This document shows, in pieces, positions 38,101 through 47,189 of a stretch of 64,000 bases of DNA. Positions within the stretch are counted from its first letter, which is position 1. Every line of letters begins with the position of its first letter. This stretch comes from Megaleporinus macrocephalus (taxonomy: Eukaryota > Chordata > Actinopteri > Characiformes > Anostomidae), in NCBI GenBank assembly GCA_021613375.1, contig CM038722.1, positions 28,163,441-28,227,440 of the forward strand. The letters run 5' to 3'. The translations under genes were made by a program, and so were the position numbers. Under the pieces are notes generated by a model that worked only from the letters and a program-made list of their open reading frames with translations, did not search any database and was not told the DNA's origin.

Positions 38101-41100
38101 GACCGGGACTCCTGCACGGATCAGAGTAGATTAGCGCCACGAAGACAAGGAGAATCTTCCATGCATCAAATCATGGCTCCAGGCCTGTATACTGGATAAG
38201 CATGTTGACAAAAAGAATTGACTCCAGGCTTCATGTTGGCTAGGCATGTACTGTTGTTGAGCCCAGGACTACAATTGGCTACGCATGCTGACATAGAAAA
38301 AAGCTTGACTGATTCTATTACAGTTGAAACATGGAAGATTAGAAAAGGAACATTATCAATGTCTGTCATTAGAATACTGTCCTTAAACTGTAGTCATTAT
38401 TGTAAAACAGTAGCATGCAGAGTGTATGAAAGAGAAAAAGTTCATATTTAGACAGAACAGACTAATGCAAATTACTTAGCCCTGTTTCATCTTATCCACC
38501 CGAACACTTCTGAGATTAACTTCACAACTTCAACCAACATTCTGTTCTTCTTTCTTCCGTTTCTTATTTCTGACTTCTTTGCATCTTGAAAATTCACTGC
38601 TCCCAATGTCACAACACTCTACACGAGGGGAACTTCTTAGAACTTCTCGCCACATCGAATTAGCATGCACTCTCAAAATTGAGCCTCAATAAAAAAAAAA
38701 AAAGAAACTTGACATTTGACTTCGTCCACATTTTCATTCTTCGCACCTTAACCTTAATAAGAAAAACAGAAAAGGGGTAAGGACGTTGTATTCATGTTGG
38801 TAAAATGTGTTTTTAAAAAAGTCCTGTAGTGAAGAAATTTAAGTCTTATCTACAACTACTTACACAAAACTGACTAGTAAACAGTTCATACTGACTGAAA
38901 TACTTCATTACGTTAAAGAAATGGTTCACCAAAAAAAATATTCACATTTCCACATCTCCCCTTGCTCCAAATATAATCAACCAGGTAAAACATGTTTGGT
39001 GGCTGAAGTCTGCTTAGTTTGTTTTGTACTAGAACTACAAGGCCATAAGTAAAAGTATGTCAATTTGAGAGATCCAGACATGCATATCGGCCCCAAGCTT
39101 TGATTTTTTTTTACAAACCTTAAATGGTATTACTTCTGTATTCTGTTCATTGTTGTGACTCAGCTTGAAATTGACTTTGTTTTCTAGAAAACAAACTCCC
39201 AGGCCAAAGATAAAAGTATATTCACTTTTTCTCTGGCCTGAGGCTAAAACGTGACAATTAGTTGTGGTATTTGTTTACACGAAAAGTCCCGCCCTTAAAG
39301 AAAATGAGCCAATTAGCTTGTTGGTTACATTGCAAGGAGGGATGAAATAGTAATTTGGGTATTTTAATCTTACTCCATTCTCAGAGAGAAGAGTCTGCTC
39401 TTGTATGGTTGGAATATGGCTTTGCAAATATGGCTAGACTTTACTACCAGGACTTAGCTAAAATTAAAACTAAACTATGTTAGTTATATAAGAGCCCCAC
39501 TGGAGGAAATGAATAATTGCATGCAAAAGATTTCATAATGTAGTTTCTGTTTTGGACAACCTTCCCAAGTAGATGAATCAGATGATTGCAGAACATTGAA
39601 GAAGCATTCAACAAGAACAATGACCTTATAAGTACAATTTTGTATTTTGTATTTGAGGCCTGAATATCAGGGCAAACCTTCTTTTTGAGCCTGTATATGA
39701 TATTGATATGTAGACTATATGATGTGGGCCAAAAAAAACTGACTTTATTTAGTTTAATACTGAAATCATATATCAACGCCACCTTAGACACCAAACAAGT
39801 CTTGGCTGATTGACCAAATCTGGGGTGAAGGAGTAAAACTATGTAAATGTGTTCTTTTTTTTCAGCAAACTATTTCTTCAAATCCACATTTCTGACTTGG
39901 ACTTAACATCAACAAATATAGAAAAATGACAAATGTCTATATATTTGCAGTAGTTGTTGCCAAACCCTGAAGATCAATCTGTGGCTAAAATCAGAAGAGA
40001 TGGCACATTTACAAGCTAAGAAAAGAAGAGCTAATAATTGCATTTTGGTGAATCTCCTGTATTTAGCCACACTATATGTCTTATTAGATAGAGAAAGAAA
40101 AACCTATACATAACAGTTATATTCATTACCTTGGTGTAGACCTAAAAAAAACTAATAATGTACATGTGTGAAATATTCCCTGAAGACTCTTAACCAAAGA
40201 AGGGAAAATATGACTTAGATTAAGCACAAAAAGTAAATGACATGTAATTCACATATTAGAAATGAACACTGTTGGATGCTAATTAAAATTTCTCACCATA
40301 CTAATTATAACTGTTGGACATATACATGTGTTGACTACATCTGAACTTAGGGAATTACAAGCCGTATATTGGTGGACAACTTAAATTAGGATTCCTCCAC
40401 CTTTCAAATGCATCTGTAAAATTAAACAATGGAAATTAAGTGGTTTGATGCGAAATGCTCTGCTCTAGAAAAGCCAGGCCTGATCACAGTGGAACTGGAC
40501 GCCTCAATGTATGAAATTTGCAGCATGATATATTGTTTATAGATTTTTTTTTTTAACCAATTCATGGTTGAGCGGTACGTGCCACTGTTAATACACCTGT
40601 CTCTATAAGTTAAACCATTTCTCATCAAACAAGCCGTATATTGGTGGACAACTTGAATTAGGATTTCTCCAACTTTTAAACGTGTCTGCAAAATTAAACA
40701 ATGGAAATAAACAAAGTTGTTCAGAATGGTTTGATGTGAAATGCTCTGCTCTAGAAAAGCCAGGCCTGATTACAGTGGTGGTTATAGGAATTGGACGCCT
40801 CAGATATTGTATGAAATTTGCAGCATGATATATTGTTCATAGATTTTTTTTTTTAACCAATTCATGGTTGAGAGGTATGTGCCAGGCAAACTACAAGTTT
40901 CAGTATTTTACCATCAATGGTTCATATTAGGGATGCACCGATACCACTTTTTCCTTACCGATACCAGCTTTTCAGGTATCTGCCAATACCGAGTACCGAT
41001 ACCAACTCTTACTTAAATGCTCGATATATGGCAATAAATCCTGATATTTTTAGTGTTCTAATTTTTACATGTGGTATTTTTTATGTCTTATCCTGAATAA

Positions 41101-42166
41101 GATATAATAATCTTGAAAAGACACCATTTACTGGTTGAGTAACTGCACATTAAAACGTTTCAGCCATTTAGTCAATAAGCTTCATGGTATCGACGCTCTA
41201 TTGCAGATACCGATATGGTTTCGGTGCAACACTAGTTCATATATAAAAAAGGTTTTTATAGTAAAGAAAATGTCTATTTGTACACATGGCGAACCCTGGT
41301 TCCATTTACGACCACTGTAAATACACCTGTGTCTATAAGTTGAACCATTTCTCATCAAACCAATGTATTGTCGAATTGTGGAACAGTAAATATTAATCTT
41401 AAGTCTACTTTTAAAAATAAAGAGTGATTATTTACGATAGATAAGTCAAACAAACGATGTTCTGAATCTTTTCTGAATGTAATCAGTTACATGGCAGTTT
41501 GTTTTAGTTTAGATTAGACGAAGTTTGCCAGCTACTTTTTGTAATTCTTCCGTTCCACCTTAAATGTTGCTGCAGTTACATTAGGGCGCCACATTTAAGG
41601 TGGAACGGAAGAATTACAACAAGACGCCGGCGCAATTTAGCCTCGTTAAAAAACTAACTATAAAATAGTAACAGTGAAGATAGACTACATTAAGGACCAC
41701 TAACAACCTCTAAAAGCAAATTTTCATAAAATTAAACCAATAAAAACCGGAATTTTTATAAAATAAGCGAGTAACGAACACAAATCCTGGCGTAACGTTC
41801 GCTAGCATAGCATAGCTACACTATGCTAAGCTAACGACACGATTGCCAGACTTCGAAACAAATAACTGCCTCAAAGTGATTAAATCTAGTCGGATAACTA
41901 TATTTAAAGTGTTTTTAAACAGGCAAGTTTCAAAATCTAATAAAAATGAGGTCAACGAAACAGAATAGTGAAACGAAAACCGTTAACTAGCTAGCGGGCT
42001 AAGTTAGCTTAGGCCTACACACAAAGACCGCCAGCATTTACATACTGCCTAAGTTTACTAACACGTTGGATGAAGTTAACCAAGTGAGATAATATGGAAA
42101 TAATAATCAATAGAAAAGATTCATCTCACGCACCCGCTCCACAAACTCCTTCTCGTTGTCACTCAT
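27073..42166 (-). CDS. tra2b: tra2b, complete coding gene (8 coding exons)
   Basis: Transformer-2 beta, a nuclear SR-like splicing regulator that binds AGAA-type exonic enhancers. Coding exons on the minus strand are 42166-42134, 38111-37972, 36088-35902, 31784-31596, 31180-31065, 30960-30847, 29476-29403 and 27083-27073. They total 864 nt and give 287 residues plus a stop; human TRA2B has 288. Order of parts: RS1 domain (about 12-120), one RRM (about 127-205) with RNP2 VFGLSL at 131-136 and RNP1 RGFAFVYF at 168-175, the linker ending [13 protein letters not shown], then a Gly/Tyr/Arg-Ser RS2 tail ending SPRRY. Every junction keeps frame; seven introns, six GT-AG and one GC-AG. The start is chosen because [11 protein letters not shown] matches the family N-terminus and has G at -3. 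All introns are loaded with transposons. tra2b neighbours igf2bp2 as in mammals. Confidence 0.97.
28005..28472. mobile_element. hAT MITE with (TA)n expansion
   Basis: Terminal inverted repeats tagggctgggtgatg and atatcgcccagcctta; flanking 8 bp attcaaac and atacaaac differ at one base. Contains a poly-A tract and (TA)n (28333-28407). A short internal segment (28236-28310, [20 protein letters not shown]) may be the remains of a transposase N-terminus. Inserted in tra2b intron 7. Confidence 0.8.
28480..29040. mobile_element. Foldback-like dispersed repeat Y
   Basis: Left arm (about 28490-28580, ctacactcactgtccatttt) is the inverse of the right arm (about 28930-29030, ggactgtgagtgtagaaaca). The centre is a block also present at 45300-45760 and 48930-49230. 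In tra2b intron 7. Confidence 0.65.
29403..29476 (-). CDS. tra2b: tra2b coding exon 7 (RS2)
   Basis: Encodes residues 260-284 plus one base; reads [20 protein letters not shown] then SYSP, the conserved TRA2B C-terminal RS2 core. Acceptor gtgtag at 29478-29477, donor gtaagt at 29402. Phase fits both neighbours. Confidence 0.96.
29893..30673 (-). mobile_element. Non-autonomous hAT element H2, copy 2
   Basis: 781 bp, inverse copy of the element at 46.4 kb, flanked by perfect 8-bp CTGTAGAG duplications (29885-29892 and 30674-30681). It lies in tra2b intron 6, about 170 bp from exon 6. Confidence 0.88.
30847..30960 (-). CDS. tra2b: tra2b coding exon 6 (Gly/Tyr-rich part of RS2)
   Basis: Completes Tyr222 and encodes to 259 plus two bases; reads [20 protein letters not shown], then Tyr/Asp/Gly-rich sequence ending YYRSYR. 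Acceptor tttccag at 30962-30961, donor gtcagt at 30846. The family position of the Gly-rich hinge is occupied but shorter than in human. Confidence 0.96.
31065..31180 (-). CDS. tra2b: tra2b coding exon 5 (RRM, second part)
   Basis: Residues 184-221 plus two bases: [19 protein letters not shown], then the linker [19 protein letters not shown] that in the family lies along the RRM and contributes to RNA binding. Acceptor ttcag at 31182-31181, donor gtaagt at 31064. An LINE 3' end sits just upstream in the intron, only about 80 bases before the exon. Confidence 0.97.
31258..31535 (+). mobile_element. LINE 3' end in tra2b intron 4
   Basis: Reads ...[20 protein letters not shown] then [14 protein letters not shown], a non-LTR C-terminus, followed by the tail cgctatataaattgaa and (ATT)n. 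Antisense to tra2b, between exons 5 and 4. Confidence 0.8.
31596..31784 (-). CDS. tra2b: tra2b coding exon 4 (RRM, first part)
   Basis: Residues 121-183, starting [18 protein letters not shown] and carrying both RNP motifs. RNP2 (VFGLSL) and RNP1 (RGFAFVYF) contain the aromatic residues that stack on RNA. Acceptor ctctag at 31786-31785, donor gtgagc at 31595. The exon is 63 codons, phase 0 at both ends. The sequence is nearly identical to mammalian TRA2B through [18 protein letters not shown]. Confidence 0.98.
32022..32570. mobile_element. hAT MITE M1, third (divergent) copy
   Basis: Starts tagggctgggcgat, contains a (CA)n(TA)n tract (32146-32194), and shares with the other copies the internal stretch atatatccaggactgaagta. 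The right end is degraded. In tra2b intron 3. Confidence 0.7.
33538..33675 (+). repeat. Short dispersed repeat X
   Basis: Copy with ttacaggagagacaaaaaac, caatgcaagtcaat and gcatttctattggtccaat; in tra2b intron 3, adjoining the 33.67 kb MITE. Confidence 0.65.
33670..34322. mobile_element. MITE with TTTACATG-type termini
   Basis: Ends ggttacatttacatgc and gcatgtaaacatagcc form an imperfect inverted repeat; the interior has several internal repeats of ccgatta and gtgtaaacg type. Flanked by agt on both sides. No ORF. In tra2b intron 3. Confidence 0.65.
35305..35430 (+). repeat. Short dispersed repeat X
   Basis: Copy with ttacaggagaggccgaaaac, atgtaagtcaatggaaccag and cacaatgtaaatggcagctg. Confidence 0.65.
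35902..36088 (-). CDS. tra2b: tra2b coding exon 3 (RS1 domain, second part)
   Basis: Completes residue 58 and encodes to 120. The peptide is dense in RS/RH dipeptides and ends [13 protein letters not shown], the conserved junction to the RRM in TRA2 proteins. Acceptor ctgcag at 36090-36089, donor gtatga at 35901. The local GC content is much higher than the AT-rich introns around it, as expected for CGN-rich Arg/Ser codons. Predicted plus-strand proteins here are shadows. Confidence 0.96.
36187..36358 (+). mobile_element. E2 fragment (plus orientation)
   Basis: About 170 bp matching the middle of E2, with the CTCF-like motif at 36212-36227. It is the other arm of the inverted repeat with 36715-36890. 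Confidence 0.7.
36212..36227 (+). promoter_or_regulatory. CTCF-like motif in E2 fragment
   Basis: CCACTAGATGGCAGTG, identical to the 57.9 kb site, in tra2b intron 2. Confidence 0.5.
36619..36986 (-). mobile_element. hAT-like element E2, full-length inverse copy
   Basis: Inverse copy of the 57.2-58.1 kb element: cagggctgtgtattgg at one end, cttacacccct at the other, flanks gcgacaaa and gtgacaat (6 of 8 identical). It forms a large inverted repeat with the E2 fragment at 36187-36358. Confidence 0.7.
37118..37873 (+). mobile_element. hAT element fragment with transposase piece
   Basis: An ORF at 37266-37583 (105 codons) contains [20 protein letters not shown] and [11 protein letters not shown], the middle region of hAT (ZBED-like) transposases. 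The right end reads, on the minus strand, taggactgtcaatcgatt, a common hAT terminus. Inserted antisense in tra2b intron 2. The catalytic C-terminus is missing. Confidence 0.7.
37972..38111 (-). CDS. tra2b: tra2b coding exon 2 (RS1 domain, GC donor)
   Basis: Encodes residues 12-57 plus two bases: [12 protein letters not shown], then a Ser/Arg-rich run ending in SRSRSKS. The acceptor is gtgcag at 38113-38112. The donor is AG|gcaagt: the intron starts with GC, not GT. The frame forces this choice, because using the nearby GT four bases further would destroy the RS reading frame of the next exon. Confidence 0.95.
38476..38684 (-). promoter_or_regulatory. tra2b: Candidate tra2b poison (autoregulatory) exon in intron 1
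   Basis: On the gene strand a T-rich tract and ag at 38686-38685 precede a strongly purine-rich block with many AGAA/GAAGAA motifs (about 38640-38520), the binding type of TRA2B itself. Joined to exon 1 (phase 0), it reads Ala-Gln-Phe-stop, so inclusion would truncate the protein. A possible donor is aa|gtaatt at 38475. TRA2B genes of mammals contain a highly conserved, stop-containing exon at this position that TRA2B includes to limit its own level. Position, composition and frame fit; exact ends are uncertain. Confidence 0.65.
38740..40357. other. tra2b: tra2b intron 1, distal part
   Basis: AT-rich with no coding exon recognised. Several short ORFs are chance. Confidence 0.6.
40358..40919. 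repeat. ~271-bp tandem duplication in tra2b intron 1
   Basis: Units begin acaagccgtatattggtgga at about 40358 and 40630; each holds gctctgctctagaaaagcca and a T9 tract. A third partial unit continues after the hAT insertion at 41310-41370 (tacacctgtgtctataagtt). Confidence 0.85.
40928..41234. mobile_element. hAT MITE with perfect 8-bp target duplication
   Basis: 307 bp; ends tagggatgcaccgatacc and ggtttcggtgcaacacta; flanked by GTTCATAT on both sides (40920-40927, 41235-41242). It interrupts the third unit of the tandem duplication in tra2b intron 1. Confidence 0.88.
41539..41619. mobile_element. Small inverted repeat MITE-like element
   Basis: 29-bp perfect arms (41539-41567, 41591-41619; core gtaattcttccgttccacct) around a 23-bp loop, in tra2b intron 1. 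Confidence 0.75.
42134..42166 (-). CDS. tra2b: tra2b coding exon 1
   Basis: Encodes residues 1-11 ([11 protein letters not shown]). The ATG is 42166-42164. The exon ends on a complete Arg codon before a gtgcgt donor at 42133, so intron 1 is phase 0. Vertebrate tra2b has a similarly tiny first coding exon. The sequence upstream of 42166 is 5'UTR; its extent is unknown. Confidence 0.93.
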
Positions 42167-42344
42167 GACGAGCGAATGTGCTGCAGCTACAGCTAGAAAA
42201 GAAAAAGAAAATAAACTGGTTCGCAGCACAACTAGGCGCCACTTCAGGAGGGTGGAGGAACCTACAGTAAAGATGGAAGAATTTCCTCCAAAGGTGTCTG
42301 AAGATCTGCACGATTACTACTGCTGCCATCTGCTGCTGTGGCGA
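42167..42344 (-). promoter_or_regulatory. tra2b: tra2b 5'UTR / promoter region
   Basis: Sequence directly upstream of the tra2b ATG up to the first unit of the tandem repeat. It is less AT-rich than the flanks and has no clear TATA box. The transcription start was not resolved. No divergent gene is recognisable on the plus strand. Confidence 0.4.
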
Positions 42345-43390
42345 GGTGCTGACTTGAGTCTAATCTGGGCTGCAACGGTCCCATCAATGACCACCAGGGG
42401 GCGTCGTGTCATCATTCAATAGGTGCAGCTGTCAGTAAACACTGTAAGGTGGGTATTTCCTAACCCTGGTCCTGGGGACCCACTGTCCAGCATATAATGA
42501 TGTGTTTCTTGCTTCAGTACGCCCACTAGTGTTTGTTAATGATGAGCTGATTAGTTGGATCATGTGTGTTAGGAGAAGTTGGGGGAGTTGGAAGCAGTTG
42601 GGGGGAGTTCTATGCTCAATCTGAAGCTCTAGGACTTTTCTATTCTCATATTCTGTGGATTCCGCCAACCAGGGCAGATAGAGACGGATATCTGGCTGAA
42701 ACGTTCCCACAAATGACCACCAGGGGACGCATTTTAATCATTTAATCATTTGTAAGGTAGTGTTTCCTCACACTGGTCAAGGAAGCGCACTGTCCAGCAC
42801 ATGATCGTGTTTTCCTCACCTCAGTACATTCACTTGAAATCAGCTAGTGTTTGTTAATGAGCTTACTAGCTGGATCATGTGTGTTGGGAACAGAGAAAAC
42901 ACTCCAATGTGCAGAGCAGTGGGACCCCAGGACCACTGCTATAAAAAATAAGTCCTATGCTTATTCCCAGCTGGCCATTCACATTCATTTCTAAAGCCTT
43001 GTGCTCAGAAATGCTGCAGTCAGCTCTCTTAGATTCAGATTTGATTATATAGATTCTGCCAGCCAGATTCTGATAGAGACGGATATCTGGCTGTAACGTT
43101 CCCATGAATGACCACCAAGGGGCGTCGTTTCATCATTCAATGAGCACAGCGTAATGCAGTGTTTCACAGGCCTAGTACTGGGGGCTCACTGTCCAGCACA
43201 AAATAGTGTTATCCCTGCCTCAGTAGGCCCACTTAAAATCAGCAAGTGTTTGTTAATGAGCTGATTAGTTGGATCAGGAAAAGCACTACAGTCCTATGCT
43301 CATTCCCAGCTCACCATTTCTGAAGCTCTAGAGCTTTTCGGTTACAGAAAGATTCTCAGATTCAATGAAGTCAATCTGGCCACAACAATA
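42345..43390. repeat. ~330-390-bp tandem repeat, three units, upstream of tra2b
   Basis: Units share ggatatctggctg, aacgttccca, gaccaccaggggg-type motif, atcattcaat, cactgtccagcac and gtgtttgttaatga. Each carries a CTCF-like motif (42391-42403, 42717-42729, 43112-43124). Confidence 0.88.
42391..42403 (+). promoter_or_regulatory. CTCF-like motif, repeat unit 1
   Basis: CCACCAGGGGGCG, an exact match to the well-known CTCF core (CCACYAGRGGGCG), about 225 bp upstream of the tra2b ATG. Degenerate versions occur in units 2 and 3. Confidence 0.55.
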
Positions 43391-44159
43391 AGTGCATTAT
43401 TAATTATATTTGACCAACGAGCCTAGCAGTACATACAGAGCCGGCTCTGGTGGGGTGCAGGTAAGGCAGGAGTAACGCACGGTTTTTGATGAGGGTCTGT
43501 TGTTTGGGGATTGGTGGAAAGGTCGGAGAGTAAATAAGAGTAATGACTTAAAATGGGAAAAGGAAGCAGTAAAGAAAACATAAGCCAGAAGAACAGACCT
43601 CAGCACATCATTTTTAAGTGTAATTTTTTTCTTTCTTTTAAACAATTTTTTTTCTTTTTAACTGAGACCGAGGCTTTCCCTAGGGGGAGTCAGTACCGTG
43701 GGCTGGACCCTGGCAACCTCATGTTGAGAGAAAGGTGATAGGAATCGATGACTTGTATGACAATATAAGAGAAATCCTAAGTGCAGTTTCTGGAATAAAA
43801 CTGTGCCTCTAGGGTCGACAGGCCTAGCAGTATATACTGAGCTCCCAGAGTCCCCAGTCCAGTTTTCTTTTAAATATTTGTATATTGCCTTGCCTTGAGC
43901 ATTGATTTAATGAACATGTATTCATAATTCAATAGCTGAAGAGTCATTAAGAGTGGTCTAATGTAAAATTGTTCAATAGAAAGAAACTGATTCTTTTTTT
44001 TTTTGGGAACCACGCCCTGTATGTTTTCATCCACAATTAATTGAGCAGTATGTAAAATGACGCAATCAATATTTAAGATCTTTAGTTTAAAACATTTTAA
44101 CAACACGAGTTCAGCTTTGGATAGCATAACTCCTAGGCTTCTTCTGAAACGTGGAGTGA

Positions 44160-44975
44160 GTGTTGGGTGCTAGAAAAGTGACTATGTTGGCACATCGTCC
44201 ACTGAGGAAATGAATTCCTCACGTATCTCATCAGCAGCAACTTTTATTTTGTATTTTTTAACTATATATAAAAAATATTTTTATTTGCTTCAACTTATAT
44301 TACTATATTTTGTATATTTTGTATATATTTTTATTACATCATAGACAATACATCATAGACAACAAACTACCAGCCTTACAGGACATCTACCAGTCCCGCT
44401 GCCTGAGGAAAATCCAGAAGATCAGGTCAGACAGCGGTCACCCAGCACACGACCTGTTCACTTTACTGCCATCAGGCAGGAGATTCCGCAGCATCCAGGC
44501 CAGAACAACCCGGTTACTGAACAGCTTCTACCCACACGCTGTCAGGCTTCTGAACAAACTGTGAGGCTGAAAGACCCCAATACCGTTCACTCGACCACTG
44601 CTACATTGTTCACTTTATATTATTTATTCTGATATCGCTGCTATGGATAATATCACTAAGTCACTTTAAATAGATATATCTTCTTAGAACCTGCCTATGC
44701 AAAAATTTTTCACAGATGTCCCCCTGTATATCTTATGTATATATCTTGTGTATGTATTGTATAGTCCTTTATATATTTCAGTTATAACTATATGTATATT
44801 TTTAGCTTATTTTTACTTTAATATTGTCTATTTATTGTATGTTTGCACTGTTTTACATTTATAATGCTGCCCTGCTGTAGAGTTTTATCTGAGCCTCACC
44901 CCAAGCATTTCAATGCATGTTATGTCCTACATGATGTGCAAATGACAAATAAACTTGAAACTTGAAACTTATTTC
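44160..44975 (+). mobile_element. LINE 3' end
   Basis: Frame 44367-44564 reads LRKIQKIRSDSGHPAHDLFT then LLPSGRRFRSIQAR, the C-terminal cysteine/histidine-region peptide of fish LINEs; the tail ends in repeated cttgaaa (44953-44970). Confidence 0.8.
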
Positions 44976-45189
44976 TTTTTTTTGTTATCTATTGGTGAAT
45001 GGAGGAACAGCAAAGTAAGAATTTCATTGTACAGTGTAACTGTCTGTTCTGCTGTATACTCAACACTTGAATACTCTTGAATAGCAGCCAACATGGCACA
45101 AATTTGCTCTCTTAGCTCATCTAAAGAGGCAGCCTTTGTGAAGTTTGAGTGGACAGTTGCAGTTCAGAATTTAACTTTGTTTTCTTGTT

Positions 45190-45760
45190 TATTGTTTTTC
45201 AGTGGCCCACCACAGGACCACCACAGAGCAGATATTATTTGGGTGGTGGATCATTGTCTAGCATCCACGCAGTGACACTGACATGGTGCTGGTGTGAGTG
45301 GATCAGACACAGCAGTGCTGGAGTTTAAACACTGTGTCCACTCACTGTCCACTCTATTAGCCCTTGTTTGCCAGTCTTGTAGAAAGATGGTAGCTCATCT
45401 GTTGCTGCAGTGTTTGTGTTAGTCATCCTCTAGTCCTGTATCAGTGTTGACTGGATGTTGCTGGTTGGTGGACTATTCTCAGTCCAGCGGTGACACTGAG
45501 GTGTTAAAAAGTCCCGCAGCAGTGCTAAGAATGCTCCACCTCCCTAATAGTACCTGCTCTGTGGTGGTCCTGTGGAGGTCCTGACCATTTAAGAACAGGG
45601 TGAAAGGGGATAAACAATGTATGCAATGAATCAGATTGACTGCAGTCTGTAAGTATAGAACTACGAAGTTCCCCTATATGATAAGTGGAACTGATAATAC
45701 AGACTATGTGTGTAGATACAAGCAGGTGGTTTTAATGCTATGGCTGATCTGTGTATATAT
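45190..45760 (+). repeat. Dispersed repeat Y copy
   Basis: Shares ctggttggtggactattctc and gtgacactgaggtgtt with 28.7 kb and 48.9 kb copies. Noncoding. Confidence 0.7.
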
Positions 45761-46405
45761 AGTATCTGATGTCTGAGACAGCATGTGTTGATGCTGAATG
45801 TTGTCAGCAGTGAGACCAAACTATCTTTGTCTTTGCTTCCCTTTCTGCTGCCCAGTCGTCTGGTGTGCAGTGGTATTAGTCATTGGTTCTGCTAGTTATA
45901 GCCACGTGACTACCTCTTTCTGTACATATTCAAACCAGTGTATTTTGTCATCAGTCATGAGGAAATCGCTGAGTTGCTTTAGACTGATTATATGGATGTA
46001 GACCCACAGGGCCCATGAGCAGGTTAATGCAACTGCAACTAACTGCGAATTAACAGTTGAAGACAAATGGCTTTTAAAAATATCTCAACCTGCCTAAAGA
46101 ACAATGATCAACCATTTATTTAGAAGTTCTTTTTGTAGAAAACATGAACTTTCAATAACCCTAGGCAGAGACGAGCCACCATTTACTGTGTATTAACTCT
46201 CTGCTTTCCAAATCACATAACGACCACACTGTTTGCTTGGTCGAGAACTACTGTACTATATATGGCAGCTTTTTGTGGAGCTGTGGCACCAAGGGACACA
46301 ATGATATCCCTTATTTTGTTTTTTTAGGCTACATTGGACATAAGGTTTGCTTTTAAAAGCCACTAAAAGTAGCAAATATAAAATGAGAAGTCTGTTAGTC
46401 TACAC

Positions 46406-47180
46406 CAGGGGTCACTAATAGGTGGACCCCGGTCCGGGTCCGGACCCAGACGTTGTCCATTGCCGACCCAAACCGATAAACTACTGAGAATAATTTAATT
46501 TAGACTGTGTTTGTTTTAAGCGGCGAAACTTTTCTTGTCTTTAAGTCGCAGTAAACTCACAGACCAATCACGTGCGCTGTAAGCCAATCAGATCTGTGCA
46601 TACTGGGACATGCGGCGCGCACACAGGCGAGGAAAAGCAGAAGCCGGAGACTAAAGCGAGTCAGAAAGAATAACGAGCTCTAAAAACAGAAAAGTTAACA
46701 GAGAAAACTGACTGTTTATCAGGAACGGTTCTGGAATGAACTTGCGCATCTAGTTTTGGAGAATACTGCTCTGTACAACCAACACGTCAATCTGTGAAGC
46801 TGAGTTAACAAGAAGACACACGTTTATTTACTTTCTCTATAAATAAACACTTTTTTATTAAGCACTTTTTTAAAAAGAGTTCTGTTTTTTTAATGTAGCT
46901 CTAGTTTTTATTGAAGTAAGTAAAAAAAAAAGTATTAGTTTATAAATAATTAATTCAGTTCAGCATTTAAACAGTAAATATATTGAAATATACTGAACGG
47001 TATGTGTGATGTGTTGGTGTTTCAGTAGCTGATGGTATAAGATGCTGATACTAGACTAACTTCAGTAAACAGGATACACCACTGAATCAGAACACACGTT
47101 AGAAATGATGATAGTCTGGACCTTGGCCTGAGGAAATCTTCTTTAACAGGTCTGTACTGAATTAAAATTTAATACCCCTG
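46406..47180 (+). mobile_element. Non-autonomous hAT element H2, copy 1
   Basis: 775 bp starting caggggtcactaatagg and ending taatacccctg, flanked on both sides by the identical 8-bp duplication GTCTACAC (46398-46405 and 47181-47188). An 8-bp duplication is diagnostic of hAT. No transposase ORF. Confidence 0.88.
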
Positions 47181-47189
47181 GTCTACACC

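Noticed and set aside
41760..42060. Repeated gctagc/gctaagctaac motifs near tra2b exon 1 as a regulatory array
   Set aside because: Short, irregular and common in fish DNA; no spacing or consensus to support a function.
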